Part shown: positions 23,899 through 33,075 of the stretch, in pieces
Layout: the number at the start of each line of letters is the position of its first letter
Position numbering within the stretch: position 1 is the first letter of the stretch
Assembly (NCBI GenBank): GCA_900769985.1
Contig: CAAGIS010000021.1
Location: 1 to 53,354, forward strand
Origin: Spirochaetia bacterium
Lineage (GTDB): Bacteria > Spirochaetota > Spirochaetia > Treponematales > Treponemataceae
DNA: 53,354 nucleotides
Direction: 5' to 3'
Translations under genes and position numbers: made by a program
Notes under the pieces: model-generated
What the model was told of the DNA's origin: nothing
The model's database searches: none
Seen by the model: only the letters and a program-made list of their open reading frames with translations

Positions 23899-25569
23899 AT
23901 GAATATTTTAAAAAGATTTTATAAAACGATTTCACCAGAGATTAATAGATTTCCGGCTGTTGTGTTTTCTGCAATCGTGAGTTCTGTGATTTTCGGATTT
24001 TATTATTTGGGAAGTTCTCTTTTTGCCGGACACCATTTGTTTTTAATTTCTCTGACGAAAGCATCTTTTTTTTCAGTTCCGTTTTCAATTTTTATTTCGC
24101 TTTTAGTTGAATATATTTTTACAGACCGTCTTGACGAAGAGCGCGTGCGCAAAATAAGCCTTGCATCACAGGCAACCGGACTTGTGCTCTGCTACTTTCC
24201 GTTTTATTTTTTCTGTCGTCTTGATTCCCCTCGCTTCTGGGTTGCATACGTCTGCCTGATTTTTGCAATGCTCGTAATGTGCATTTTCTTTCTTACGCGC
24301 ATTCAAAAGTTTGAAGAGATTATTCCGAATATAGTTAATTCATGGCTGATTGCTGCAATCGAAACTGGCTGTGTCATACTTGGAATCCTGACAATTCTCT
24401 GGGCAGTTGACAGCCTTCTTTTTCATGTCGATGACAGGGCTTTCACTATAGGAATTGTTGCCGCATGCCTTATCGTTTTTGTAAATTTCTTTCTTGCATA
24501 TTCTACAAAGCAGTCAGGAACTTTTGAAATTCCAAAATCTTTTAGGGTAATAGTAAAGACAATTTTATTTTCGCTTTATCTTGTTTTGATTGGCGTTTTG
24601 TATATTTATCTGATAAAAAGCCTGTTCCAGAAAACTCTGCCGCGTGGTAGGATAAACTGGTTTGTTTCTTTTGCAACTGTTTTTTATCTTTTCTTTCAAC
24701 TGACGCTGAAAAAATTTCAGGATGATAAAATCGTTGCCCTTTTTTATAAAAACGGACATCTTTTTTTAATTCCGCTTGTTGTAATTCAGTGCGTGAGTTT
24801 TGGAATCCGTGTAAGTGCATATGGTTTTACGATGTCACGTTACGCAAGCCTTTTGTACATTATCTTCAGCATTATAGTTTTGCTTCTTGCATCGATAAAA
24901 TCAGGTAAACTAATGAAATTTGTTTTTCCTGTTTTTTCAGCGTTCCTTATCCTTGCAAGCGTTACGCCTCTTAATCTTGTCGATGTTCCGCGCCGTGATC
25001 AGATTTATAGAATCGAAAAAATTTACAAAGCGCATGATATGTTTTCCAAAGACAAGTTGAATACTGACGGCGCACGCACCAAGTTTTCTGATTCTGAAAA
25101 AGCAGTAATTTGCGGCGCGTATGATTTTTTGATAAACGAAACAAAACTACCTAAATGGGCACGCAATTTTGAAACGCAAAGTTTTTCAAAGATTTTCGGT
25201 TTCGAACATCCTCGGCTGTCACTCGTTGGCGGTAAGGAAAATTCAATTTATTTTGAAAGCCCTTTGATGCACCTTGATGTTTCAGAATATTCAGTTTTGC
25301 ATTCAATTCTCAAGATGGATGTTCATACAGATTCTGAAAAAATCATCGTTACTGATTCTTCTGGTGCAGAATATGACTTGACGGAATTTATTCTTCCTCT
25401 TTTTTCTGACAGTGATTTTTCAAACCAGAAAACTGATGGAAATCCGATAATCATAAGCCTCGGTAAGAATGCCGATGTAATCATTACTTATATGCATATA
25501 ACAAGCAGGGAAAATAAATTTACCGGGAACAGTACGCTGCGTGGTTTTATTGCAAAAAAAAATGAATAA
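23899..25569 (+). CDS. DUF4153 family membrane protein
   Basis: 556 aa with about ten membrane helices in residues 20-375 and a soluble extracytoplasmic C-terminal domain (about 380-556). The DUF4153 family is uncharacterised. Typical spacing of paired helices with a lone periplasmic tail containing HLDVSEY and ADVIITYMH. Monocistronic by its own promoter and lacking a clear terminator. Confidence 0.75.
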   Translation: MNILKRFYKTISPEINRFPAVVFSAIVSSVIFGFYYLGSSLFAGHHLFLISLTKASFFSVPFSIFISLLVEYIFTDRLDEERVRKISLASQATGLVLCYFPFYFFCRLDSPRFWVAYVCLIFAMLVMCIFFLTRIQKFEEIIPNIVNSWLIAAIETGCVILGILTILWAVDSLLFHVDDRAFTIGIVAACLIVFVNFFLAYSTKQSGTFEIPKSFRVIVKTILFSLYLVLIGVLYIYLIKSLFQKTLPRGRINWFVSFATVFYLFFQLTLKKFQDDKIVALFYKNGHLFLIPLVVIQCVSFGIRVSAYGFTMSRYASLLYIIFSIIVLLLASIKSGKLMKFVFPVFSAFLILASVTPLNLVDVPRRDQIYRIEKIYKAHDMFSKDKLNTDGARTKFSDSEKAVICGAYDFLINETKLPKWARNFETQSFSKIFGFEHPRLSLVGGKENSIYFESPLMHLDVSEYSVLHSILKMDVHTDSEKIIVTDSSGAEYDLTEFILPLFSDSDFSNQKTDGNPIIISLGKNADVIITYMHITSRENKFTGNSTLRGFIAKKNE

Positions 25570-25644
25570 AACATAAAAATAATGCAACTTTTTTCATATT
25601 CTCCTGTCTAATTAATAGAATGACACAGATGTAAGGGGGATTTT

Positions 25645-26298
25645 ATGAATAACGTGATTAATACGATACCTGGCGTTCTTTCAAAGGTCGCAAGAAAATT
25701 TGCTTCAAAAACTGCATTGTTTTTAAATAACGGAAATACAATTTCATATAACGATATGCTTTGGGATGTTTCTAAAACATGCCGTACTTTGCGTGAATAT
25801 GGAATTGCAAAAAACAGCAGTGTCGCACTTTTTATGGATAACAGTCCGCAGTGCATAGAAACTTTTTTGGCAATTACAAAAATGGGCGCTGTTGCAATTC
25901 TGCTTGATTATAAATTTTCTGAAAATCAGATAAAAGAAATTTTTGCGCAGGAAAAACCTGATGCAGTTTTTGTGAACGAAAAAAAACTTAATCTCGTTCT
26001 CGAAACTGAAAATGCAACTGTTTTTGCAATTGATGACAACCGTGCATTAAAGCAAGTTTCACGACAGGTAAAAAATTCAATTACAGAAGTTGAAGAAAAA
26101 GATAATGCAGTCGTTATGTTTGTTGTTACAGAAAATGGTCTGCTTACAAAACAGGTTCTGACACAAAAATCATTCATTCAATTGACAAGTAACAAAGGAA
26201 AAACATTAAAGAGTCCTTCGTTTAATTCACTCGTTGAAGAATTGAAAATGCTCATTGCACCGATTTTTAACGGTTTTACAGTGAATACATCTATCTAG
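25645..26298 (+). CDS. Free-standing N-terminal piece of an AMP-binding (ANL) enzyme
   Basis: 217 aa with intact frame, AGGGGGA ribosome site and its own terminator. Residues 8-120 follow the first subdomain of acyl/aryl-CoA synthetases (FASKTALFLNNGNTISYNDML; GAVAILLDYKFSENQIKEIF). Where the catalytic P-loop (TSGTTGxPKG) should lie it reads VVTENGLLTKQVLT, and the remaining two thirds of the enzyme is absent. It cannot adenylate as known. It may be a decayed gene, or a retained non-catalytic relative. Confidence 0.75.
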   Translation: MNNVINTIPGVLSKVARKFASKTALFLNNGNTISYNDMLWDVSKTCRTLREYGIAKNSSVALFMDNSPQCIETFLAITKMGAVAILLDYKFSENQIKEIFAQEKPDAVFVNEKKLNLVLETENATVFAIDDNRALKQVSRQVKNSITEVEEKDNAVVMFVVTENGLLTKQVLTQKSFIQLTSNKGKTLKSPSFNSLVEELKMLIAPIFNGFTVNTSI

Positions 26299-26322
26299 GT
26301 CTGATAGATTGTAAATAGGTTT

Positions 26323-26362
26323 GCCACATACTTGAATGTTGTTTGAGTATGTGGCTTTTTTT
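26323..26362. terminator. Strong terminator, shared by convergent genes
   Basis: GCCACATACT (26323-26332) pairs perfectly with AGTATGTGGC (26346-26355), then seven T on the plus strand. It also lies at the end of the minus-strand permease gene. Confidence 0.85.
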
Positions 26363-27029
26363 ATCGCCGTTCGCTTTTCCTGAGATGTTTTTCAAGTAGT
26401 GCAAAAAGGTTTGTAAGTCCGCATGTCAGTATAAGATAAATGACTGCGCATGTTAAAAGCGGAACCCAAGCATTGTATGTTGCGTTCCTTATCATGTCTC
26501 CGGCTTTTGTCAAATCCATTACGGCGATAAAACTTGCTACAGATGTTTCTTTTAAAAGAACAATAAACTCGCTTGTATAAGTTGGAAGAACTGCCTTAAC
26601 TGCTTGCGGAAGTATTATGTTAAAAAGAGTCTGTCGTTTGCTCAGCCCTAGCGAACGGCCTGCTTCTGTCTGCCCGTTGTCAATAGACTGAATCCCTGCC
26701 CTGAAAATTTCTGTACAGTACGCACCAGAATTTATTCCGTAGGCAAGGATTGCAACGAGCAGCTTATTAAGTCCTAATGGTGCAAAGATTACAAAGTAAA
26801 AAATCATTAACTGGGTTGCAAGAGGAATTCCGCGCAGGACTGTAGTATATGTTTCTGCAATGAATTTTAAAATTTTACTGTCTGATATTTTCATCAATGC
26901 AAAAATACAGCCAAGCACTGTTCCGATTAAAATTGCACACACGGCAATTAAAATCGTATTTCCAAGTCCTTGTACAATCAGAACCCATCGTTGATTTGAA
27001 ATCATTGTGTCAAAAAAAGAACTTAACAA
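26361..27029 (-). CDS. Amino-acid ABC transporter permease
   Basis: 222 aa, HisM/GlnP type; the EAA loop TEAGRSLGLSKRQTLFNIILPQAVKAVLP and SGAYCTEIFRAGIQSI are clear. The start is TTG at 27029 with AGGGG six bases upstream. Follows the permuted binding-protein gene by 40 bp. No ATPase is encoded beside it, so it may share the ATPase at 19969. Confidence 0.9.
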   Translation of the reverse strand: MLSSFFDTMISNQRWVLIVQGLGNTILIAVCAILIGTVLGCIFALMKISDSKILKFIAETYTTVLRGIPLATQLMIFYFVIFAPLGLNKLLVAILAYGINSGAYCTEIFRAGIQSIDNGQTEAGRSLGLSKRQTLFNIILPQAVKAVLPTYTSEFIVLLKETSVASFIAVMDLTKAGDMIRNATYNAWVPLLTCAVIYLILTCGLTNLFALLEKHLRKSERR

Positions 27030-27069
27030 GATAACCCCTAAAAAAACTGTATTACATATTTATACTGAA

Positions 27070-27846
27070 TTATTTTCTTACGATAATGACTTGTTCTGAT
27101 GCAAAATATGGAATTGAAAAATCAACATTCTTTTTTCGTTCTTCCGTAACAGACATACCGGCTGCAATAAAATCAATTGCACCGGAAGACAATGCAGGAA
27201 TAAGACTGTCAAATGCCATATCAATAACTTGAAGTTTAGCACCGCATGTTTCTGCAATTAACTGTCCCATCGAAATGTCAAAGCCGACAACGTCTTTTCC
27301 TTCTACGTATTCAAAAGGAGGAAAGGCTGCGTTTGTTCCAAGTTTAATTGATTTTGAAGAGTCGGCTGCAACTATTGCAGGAATCTGTGTATTGCCGTCT
27401 GCAGGCATAAAGCATTGAACGAGAATTTCGTATTTGCCGTTTGTCTTAATTGCATTAATTGTTTTGTTAATGTCATTGAGCAGTTCTGTATTACCTTTTT
27501 TTACGGCAATTGCATATTCTTCTTTGTTTTCTGTGAATACTGAATCGCGGATAATTTTCAAATCAGGATTTCTGCTTACGATTTCCTGTGCAGGAAGTTC
27601 ATCAAGTACGACTGCATCAATAGAACCTGACTTTAAGTCAAGAGCAGCATCGATTCCGGTTTTAAAGGAAGAAAGCTTATAGCCTTTTACATTTTCCAGA
27701 ACCCAGCTTTCACCTGTAGTTCCTGACTGAACGCCGATTTTCTTTCCGTCAAGGTCAGAAACGCCTTTAATTGTTACTTCTGATTTTGAGCAGCCTGCCA
27801 AACCAAGTGTCATGATTGCTGCAACAATAAAAATAATTTTTTTCAT
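27070..27846 (-). CDS. Circularly permuted amino-acid-binding lipoprotein
   Basis: 258 aa from the ATG at 27846 (GGAG upstream; the frame reaches back to 27921 without support). Lipobox LAGC, Cys19. The order of the two family halves is reversed. Residues 29-147 (SDLDGKKIGVQSGTTGE ... INKTINAIKTNGKYEILVQCF) match the second half of normal family-3 binding proteins such as that at 18355. Residues 167-258 (KLGTNAAFPPFEY, VVGFDISMGQL, IPALSSGAIDFIAAGMSVTEERKK, FSIPYFASEQVIIV) match the first half. A linker at about 148-166 joins them. The cut falls at the hinge strands between the lobes, so the fold could still form. Paired with the permease behind it. Confidence 0.88.
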   Translation of the reverse strand: MKKIIFIVAAIMTLGLAGCSKSEVTIKGVSDLDGKKIGVQSGTTGESWVLENVKGYKLSSFKTGIDAALDLKSGSIDAVVLDELPAQEIVSRNPDLKIIRDSVFTENKEEYAIAVKKGNTELLNDINKTINAIKTNGKYEILVQCFMPADGNTQIPAIVAADSSKSIKLGTNAAFPPFEYVEGKDVVGFDISMGQLIAETCGAKLQVIDMAFDSLIPALSSGAIDFIAAGMSVTEERKKNVDFSIPYFASEQVIIVRK

Positions 27847-27934
27847 AGTTTTCTCCAAATATCTTTGCAACTGCAAAAATATGAAAAAAATTATAGCATT
27901 TTTCCTGCGTTTTAACAACACTCACGCAAATCTC

Positions 27935-27963
27935 TTGAAAACGTGCAATGTTTTGAATAGAAT
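27935..27963 (+). promoter_or_regulatory. ctpA promoter (leaderless)
   Basis: TTGAAA (27935-27940), 17 bp, TAGAAT (27958-27963); ATG seven bases later. Confidence 0.7.
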
Positions 27964-27970
27964 ATAAAAC

Positions 27971-29452
27971 ATGATTTATAAAAATTTAAAATCCAGACTT
28001 GTTTTTCTGGTAACAATATTTACTGTTTTTGTGTCGGCAAGTTGTGCGCAAGTCCGTAAAAATGATTCAAATGATGAACAGTATCTTAAAAATTTTATGA
28101 CTGTTTATAAATTCCTTCAGCAGTATTATGTCGAAGAAGTAGATTCAAGAACTCTTTATGAAGGTGCCTTAAAGGGAATGATGGAATCTTTGGGAGACCC
28201 TTACACTGTGTATCTTGACATTCAGGATATGAGAGGGCTGAATGATACTACGAGTGGGAACTTTTATGGAGTCGGTTTATCAATTACAAAAAGCAATAAA
28301 TCTACACCTGACAAACCTGCGTATGTAGAGGTCGTTTCTCCGATTGAAAATACACCTGGTTTTAAAGCCGGGATTCAGGCAGGAGATAAAATTATAGAAA
28401 TTAACGGGGAGCCGACTCCTGATATGAGTATGGAAGAAGTCCTTTCAAAACTGAGGGGACCGCGCGGAGAAGCTGTTGAAGTTACAATCCTTCGAGGAAA
28501 GACAGTGACATTTAAACGCTCTTTACTCAGGGATTTGATTCAAGTTCCTACAGTTGAATCTGCAATGATTGGAAAAATAGGTTATGTGCGTCTCATTCAG
28601 TTTACGCCTGACACTGCAGAAAATCTTGAGCAGGCTTTAAAGAGTTTTGAAGCTGCCGGCGGTTACAAAGGACTTATCATTGATTTGCGTAATAATCCGG
28701 GCGGTTTGCTTGACAGCGCTGTAAAAGTTGCAGACAAATTTATTGATTCAGGGGTCATCGTTTCTACAAAAAGCAGAATTGCTTCTGAAAACAAATCTTT
28801 TTCTGCAAAATCAAATACGACTGTGATAAAAAAGAATATCCCGATTGTCGTCCTCATAAACAAAGGTTCTGCAAGTGCTTCAGAAATTCTTGCGGGCGCA
28901 TTGAAAGACTATCATATTGCGTATCTCGTTGGTGAAAGGACTTACGGCAAAGGTTCTGTTCAGCAGGTTGTTCCTTTTTTTGAACCGGACGGAACTAACG
29001 ATGGTATCAAACTGACTGTAGCTCGCTACTATTCACCTACAGACTGTAATATTGACAAAATCGGAATTCCGCCTGACCGCGAAATCAAGTTTACTGAATA
29101 TACTGATGAGCAGACAAAGGCGTTTATAAAAATGACAGAGGATCAGGTAATAGAAAAATACGTTGAGTCTCATCCGAATATGACAGACGAGGATATTGCA
29201 AAGTACGCTGTTGTTCTGCAGAAAGAGTATAACCTTGACCTCAGGCTTTTGCGTCGTCTTATTCGGCTTGAAACTAGAAAGACAAAAAAATCTCTTGTTT
29301 ACGATTTAGATTATGATGTTCAGTTGAATGAAGCTATAAAAATCATTAATACAGAAAATTTTGATTCTCTTGTCCGTTCTACAAAAACTTTAAAACAACT
29401 TCAGGAAGAAGCAGTTAAAGAACAGGATATAAAAGAAGATTCAGGAAAATAA
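27971..29452 (+). CDS. ctpA: C-terminal processing peptidase, S41 family, lipoprotein
   Basis: 493 aa. N-terminal lipoprotein signal with Cys in VSASC (about residue 25); PDZ domain about 90-175 (GIQAGDKIIEINGEPT); S41 protease about 185-370 with the Ser in KGSASASEILAGAL and Lys in TYGKGSVQQVV. Trims or degrades envelope proteins in the periplasm. First gene of a four-gene operon with rsmE, a WecG-like gene and a sigma-54 activator. Confidence 0.93.
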   Translation: MIYKNLKSRLVFLVTIFTVFVSASCAQVRKNDSNDEQYLKNFMTVYKFLQQYYVEEVDSRTLYEGALKGMMESLGDPYTVYLDIQDMRGLNDTTSGNFYGVGLSITKSNKSTPDKPAYVEVVSPIENTPGFKAGIQAGDKIIEINGEPTPDMSMEEVLSKLRGPRGEAVEVTILRGKTVTFKRSLLRDLIQVPTVESAMIGKIGYVRLIQFTPDTAENLEQALKSFEAAGGYKGLIIDLRNNPGGLLDSAVKVADKFIDSGVIVSTKSRIASENKSFSAKSNTTVIKKNIPIVVLINKGSASASEILAGALKDYHIAYLVGERTYGKGSVQQVVPFFEPDGTNDGIKLTVARYYSPTDCNIDKIGIPPDREIKFTEYTDEQTKAFIKMTEDQVIEKYVESHPNMTDEDIAKYAVVLQKEYNLDLRLLRRLIRLETRKTKKSLVYDLDYDVQLNEAIKIINTENFDSLVRSTKTLKQLQEEAVKEQDIKEDSGK

Positions 29453-29456
29453 AATA

Positions 29457-30290
29457 ATGCGTCAGTTTATAATTGATACAGAACCGGATTCCAAAGGTCT
29501 TGTTTATATAGAGGGGAAAGATTTTAAATATATTCGTCAGGTTCTGCGCCTTTGTGTCGGAGATATGATAAAACTTTCTTACAGGGAATCAGTTATAAAT
29601 GCGACTGTATGTTCAATTGATGACAGCAAGAAAAAAATTATCCTGCAAGTCTGTGATGTAAAAGACAGCCTTGCAGAAAACAAAACAGTTTCTTCCCGTC
29701 CGGAATTTTGGCTTTTGCAGTTCATTCCGAAGCCACAGAAAATGGAGCTGATAATAAGACAGGCTGTTGAAGCAGGGGTGAGCGTAATTGTTCCTGTAAT
29801 TGGAGAATATACGCAGAAAGGGGCAGAAAAAGGGCTTGTTCAAAAATCCCTTTCAAATGAAGGAAAACAAAATAGAATTTCGCGCATTATAAAAGAAGCA
29901 CGTCAGCAAAGTGGTTCTCCTGTTGAAACAAAAGTTTTTGAGCCTTTATCTTTAAAAGATGCAGTGAAAATTGTTAATGAACATATTTCAAAAGTAAAGC
30001 AGAAAAATAAAGAGGTTGTACAGATTTCTCTTTACGAGCGGAACGAAGAATCAAAAACAGTTCACGAGGTTGTTGCCGAAAAAATGAAACTTGCCGAAAT
30101 CGGTTTCGGTATAATAGCTGTTGGTTCTGAAGGCGGAATAAGTCCTGAAGAAATTAAGGTTTTAAAAGATGCCGGATTTTCTACCGTTCACTTTGACGTA
30201 AATATTTTGCGTTGTGAAACTGCCAGCCTTTATGGGATGGCAAGTATTCAGACAGTAATAATGGAATTACCAGATTATATGGGAGTGTAA
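29457..30290 (+). CDS. rsmE: 16S rRNA m3U1498 methyltransferase
   Basis: 277 aa. PUA-like N-terminus (YIRQVLRLCVGD), SPOUT core with the knot motif GSEGGISPEEIKVLKDAGF and the end NILRCETASLYGM. Methylates U1498 of 16S rRNA. Only four bases after ctpA, four before the next gene. A 30-residue insertion around KIVNEHISKVKQKNKEVVQ makes it longer than usual (about 240). Confidence 0.93.
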   Translation: MRQFIIDTEPDSKGLVYIEGKDFKYIRQVLRLCVGDMIKLSYRESVINATVCSIDDSKKKIILQVCDVKDSLAENKTVSSRPEFWLLQFIPKPQKMELIIRQAVEAGVSVIVPVIGEYTQKGAEKGLVQKSLSNEGKQNRISRIIKEARQQSGSPVETKVFEPLSLKDAVKIVNEHISKVKQKNKEVVQISLYERNEESKTVHEVVAEKMKLAEIGFGIIAVGSEGGISPEEIKVLKDAGFSTVHFDVNILRCETASLYGMASIQTVIMELPDYMGV

Positions 30291-30293
30291 GAA

Positions 30294-31031
30294 ATGGCAA
30301 TAGAAAGAATAAAAGTTCTTGGAGTTGGCGTTGATATATGCCGTCCTGAAGATTTTGAAAATGAGATTTTAGAATTACTTGCCCGTCCCGGAGCAAAGCA
30401 GATAATTTTTCTTTCTGTGTGGGGACTTTTAAAAGCACGCAGGAAAAATAATTTTGCAGAATGTGTCAGGAATGCGGATCTTGTAATTCCTGTTTCCAAG
30501 AGTATTTTAAAAGGTGCTGCTTTTTTACAGAAACCTGTTCCGTCAAGATATAATCCGTTTAGTGCAGTAATTCAACTTCTTTCTATTTTGGATTCACATT
30601 ACAGGTCATTTTACATTCTCGGCGGCAGAAGGAAAATCCTGCAGAAAGCGCAGGGAAACGTACGCAAGACTTTTCCGAATTTAAAACTTGTCGGACGTTA
30701 TGTCGGTTATTACCCGCACAGTGTTGAAGACGATATAATTCAGGCAATTTACAAAGCATCGCCGTCGCTTGTTCTTGTTTCTGATGGAGTAAAAGAAAAA
30801 GAGTGCTGGGCTTATAACAGGCGCAATCGTTTTTCTAACAGTATTTTTATTTATTATAAAGATGCACTCGGCATTTTTTCTGAACATATAAAAAGAGTAA
30901 AAGATTCTGTGTTTGACAAGGGATATGAAATCTGGAACGAAATATTCAGGAATCCGTTAAAAATTTTCTTGATTTTCCCATATTTGTATTATAAACTTTT
31001 ATTAGTCTGGTATCGCATTTGTAAAAAGTAA
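30294..31031 (+). CDS. WecG/TagA/CpsF-family glycosyltransferase
   Basis: 245 aa. The N-terminal GVGVDICRPED, the YILGGRRKILQKA nucleotide-sugar region and the C-terminal basic-hydrophobic segment (NPLKIFLIFPYLYYKLLLVWYRICKK) that docks on the membrane fit GT26. The usual catalytic G-x-P-x-x-E reads VSDGVKEKECW, a variant, so its donor and acceptor are uncertain. GGGAG before the ATG. Confidence 0.8.
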   Translation: MAIERIKVLGVGVDICRPEDFENEILELLARPGAKQIIFLSVWGLLKARRKNNFAECVRNADLVIPVSKSILKGAAFLQKPVPSRYNPFSAVIQLLSILDSHYRSFYILGGRRKILQKAQGNVRKTFPNLKLVGRYVGYYPHSVEDDIIQAIYKASPSLVLVSDGVKEKECWAYNRRNRFSNSIFIYYKDALGIFSEHIKRVKDSVFDKGYEIWNEIFRNPLKIFLIFPYLYYKLLLVWYRICKK

Positions 31032-31064
31032 AAACGTCTCTATCGTAAAATAGAAAAGGTATTT

Positions 31065-32177
31065 TTGAACAAAATTAGTGTAAGTTCTTTTCAGGATAAT
31101 CCGGAAATTTCAGCTTTCTGTAAATATGCTGATGTCGGAGAAAATCCTTCTGCATGTTTTTATCCTGAATTTAGGAAAAGTGATGAATCAGGTTTTTTAA
31201 AGTTGAATGAACGGAAAATAATTTCGACATCTTTTGATTTGTTCCGTTCAAGACAAGATGAAAAGAATTTTGAGAATTCAGATTCTTTATCCCATTTTTT
31301 CTCTGTTGAAGAATTTTTTGCAAATTCAAAAAAACAGAATAAAAAAAGTGAAGTAGTTTTAAATTCTTTCTCCTCCGAAAATGATTCTGTAAAAAGCCGC
31401 ATAATTGACAGCCAGATTTCTCAGGATAAAAATTTTGCCCTTTTAATTGGTGGCTGCGAAAAAATAAAAAAAGTCAAGCGCGACATTTTTCAGGTAAAAG
31501 ATAAATCATGCAAAGTCTTGTTTTTTGGCGAAAGCGGTACAGGAAAATCATGTGCGGCGCATATTCTTCACCGTTCAGGAAATCTTTCAAAAAATAAATT
31601 TGTAAGCGTTAATGTAGGCGCATTGCAGAAAGATTTGATTGAAACGTCACTGTTTGGTTCTGTGAAAGGGGCTTATACTGATGCAACAAACAGACAGGGA
31701 CTTATAAACCTTGCAGAAAACGGAACTCTGTTTCTTGATGAAATTGGAGAACTGCCGTTATCGTGCCAGCCTCAGTTACTGCGGGCACTTGACGAAGGCA
31801 TTTACCGCAAAGTTGGAAGTGATGCCGAAGAAAAAATGAATGTAAGGTTTGTCTTTGCAACTAACGCAAACTTAAAGGAACTTGTAAAGCAAAAACTTTT
31901 CCGGGAAGATTTGTATTGGCGTATTGCAGAATTCGTAATAGAAATTCCGCCGCTCAGGGAACGCCGGGAAGACATATTGCTGATTGCAGAACATTTTTTA
32001 AACGAACTTGTTTTAAAATACAGTTCAGAAAAAAAATATTTTTCTGAAAGCGCGAAAGAGAAACTTTTAATGTATGATTGGCCGGGTAATATCCGCGAAC
32101 TGAGAACATGTATAAATATTGCAATGATTTATTCGGCTTCGAGTAAAATTGACGCAAGCGACATTCGTTTCATTTAG
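31065..32177 (+). CDS. Sigma-54 activator AAA+ protein without DNA-binding tail
   Basis: 370 aa. TTG start with AAAAGG upstream. Residues 1-120 are low-complexity, without a receiver or other known sensor domain. AAA+ core: Walker A GESGTGKS (155-162), sigma-54 contact loop GAYTDA (202-207; the canonical form is GAFTGA), Walker B LFLDE (222-226), Arg-finger region LYWRIAEFVIEIPPLRERREDI. It ends at PGNIREL ... DASDIRFI, lacking the Fis-type helix-turn-helix. It probably works from solution on sigma-54 holoenzyme. It overlaps the TrmJ gene tail to tail by 8 bases. Confidence 0.88.
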   Translation: MNKISVSSFQDNPEISAFCKYADVGENPSACFYPEFRKSDESGFLKLNERKIISTSFDLFRSRQDEKNFENSDSLSHFFSVEEFFANSKKQNKKSEVVLNSFSSENDSVKSRIIDSQISQDKNFALLIGGCEKIKKVKRDIFQVKDKSCKVLFFGESGTGKSCAAHILHRSGNLSKNKFVSVNVGALQKDLIETSLFGSVKGAYTDATNRQGLINLAENGTLFLDEIGELPLSCQPQLLRALDEGIYRKVGSDAEEKMNVRFVFATNANLKELVKQKLFREDLYWRIAEFVIEIPPLRERREDILLIAEHFLNELVLKYSSEKKYFSESAKEKLLMYDWPGNIRELRTCINIAMIYSASSKIDASDIRFI

Positions 32178-32901
32178 AAGCAAGTCCGCTTATCTTGGAA
32201 AATATTTTTTCGATGTATTGAATTTCGCCTTCTGACAATGCTGCGCGGGATAAAACATCTTTCCAGAATCTTTCTTGTTCATCTCGTCCCGTAATTTTAA
32301 AAAATCCGATTTTCTGCAGGCTGTCAGTCATTGTACAGACAGCTTTGTCAAGCCTTTCCAGTGTAACAGGTGTAAAACCAGAACTTTTATGTCCGGTAGA
32401 AGACAGTTCATTTTGCCTGAAAAAATGATAGCATATAATCTGAACTGCATGAGAAAGATTTAAGGATGCAAAATCGTTGCATGACGGAATTGTTACGGCA
32501 CTCGTACATTCGTTAAGTTCTTCGTCTGTAAGTCCTGTCCGTTCGTTCCCGAATACTACGGCAATTTTGGCTCCTGAAGAAGTAATGCGGTCTGATTTTT
32601 CTGCTGCTTCTTCGGGGTAGTAATATTTGTCGCGACGTTTTTTTCCTTTTCTGCGTGTTGTTCCAAAAGCAATTGAACAGTCAGAAACGGCCTCTGTAAT
32701 TGAGTCGAAGAATTTGCAGTTTTCCCAGATTTTACAAGCGTGAATTGCAAGAATTTTTACGCGTTCTTCGTCATAATCAGATTTGTTGCCTACTATTCTG
32801 AGGTCTGAGATTGCATTGTTTGCCATTGCCCTGCATGCAGCGCCTATGTTCCTGCTTTCTTCCGGGCGTGCCAGTATTATACAGATATTGCTTAAATTCA
32901 T
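32170..32901 (-). CDS. TrmJ-type SPOUT RNA 2'-O-methyltransferase
   Basis: 243 aa. SpoU fold signatures: ILARPEESRNIGAACRAMAN (N-terminus), VFGNERTGLTDEEL (SAM knot) and IPSCNDFASLNLSHAVQII. Members methylate tRNA position 32 (TrmJ) or other tRNA/rRNA sites; length fits TrmJ. Single gene, convergent with the sigma-54 activator. Confidence 0.88.
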   Translation of the reverse strand: MNLSNICIILARPEESRNIGAACRAMANNAISDLRIVGNKSDYDEERVKILAIHACKIWENCKFFDSITEAVSDCSIAFGTTRRKGKKRRDKYYYPEEAAEKSDRITSSGAKIAVVFGNERTGLTDEELNECTSAVTIPSCNDFASLNLSHAVQIICYHFFRQNELSSTGHKSSGFTPVTLERLDKAVCTMTDSLQKIGFFKITGRDEQERFWKDVLSRAALSEGEIQYIEKIFSKISGLASK

Positions 32902-33075
32902 TCTAATAAGGAAATATATAAGTTTTTTTTATTTTGTTCTATGGGGAAATCCTTTATAAAAATATAGAAAATAACTCAAAAATCTCTATTTTTGATGTTT
33001 ATATTTGACAATTTGAGAATATTCTAGTAACATAAATATATATAAAAATGGTATTGCTCTGTTTGAGGGAGAATT

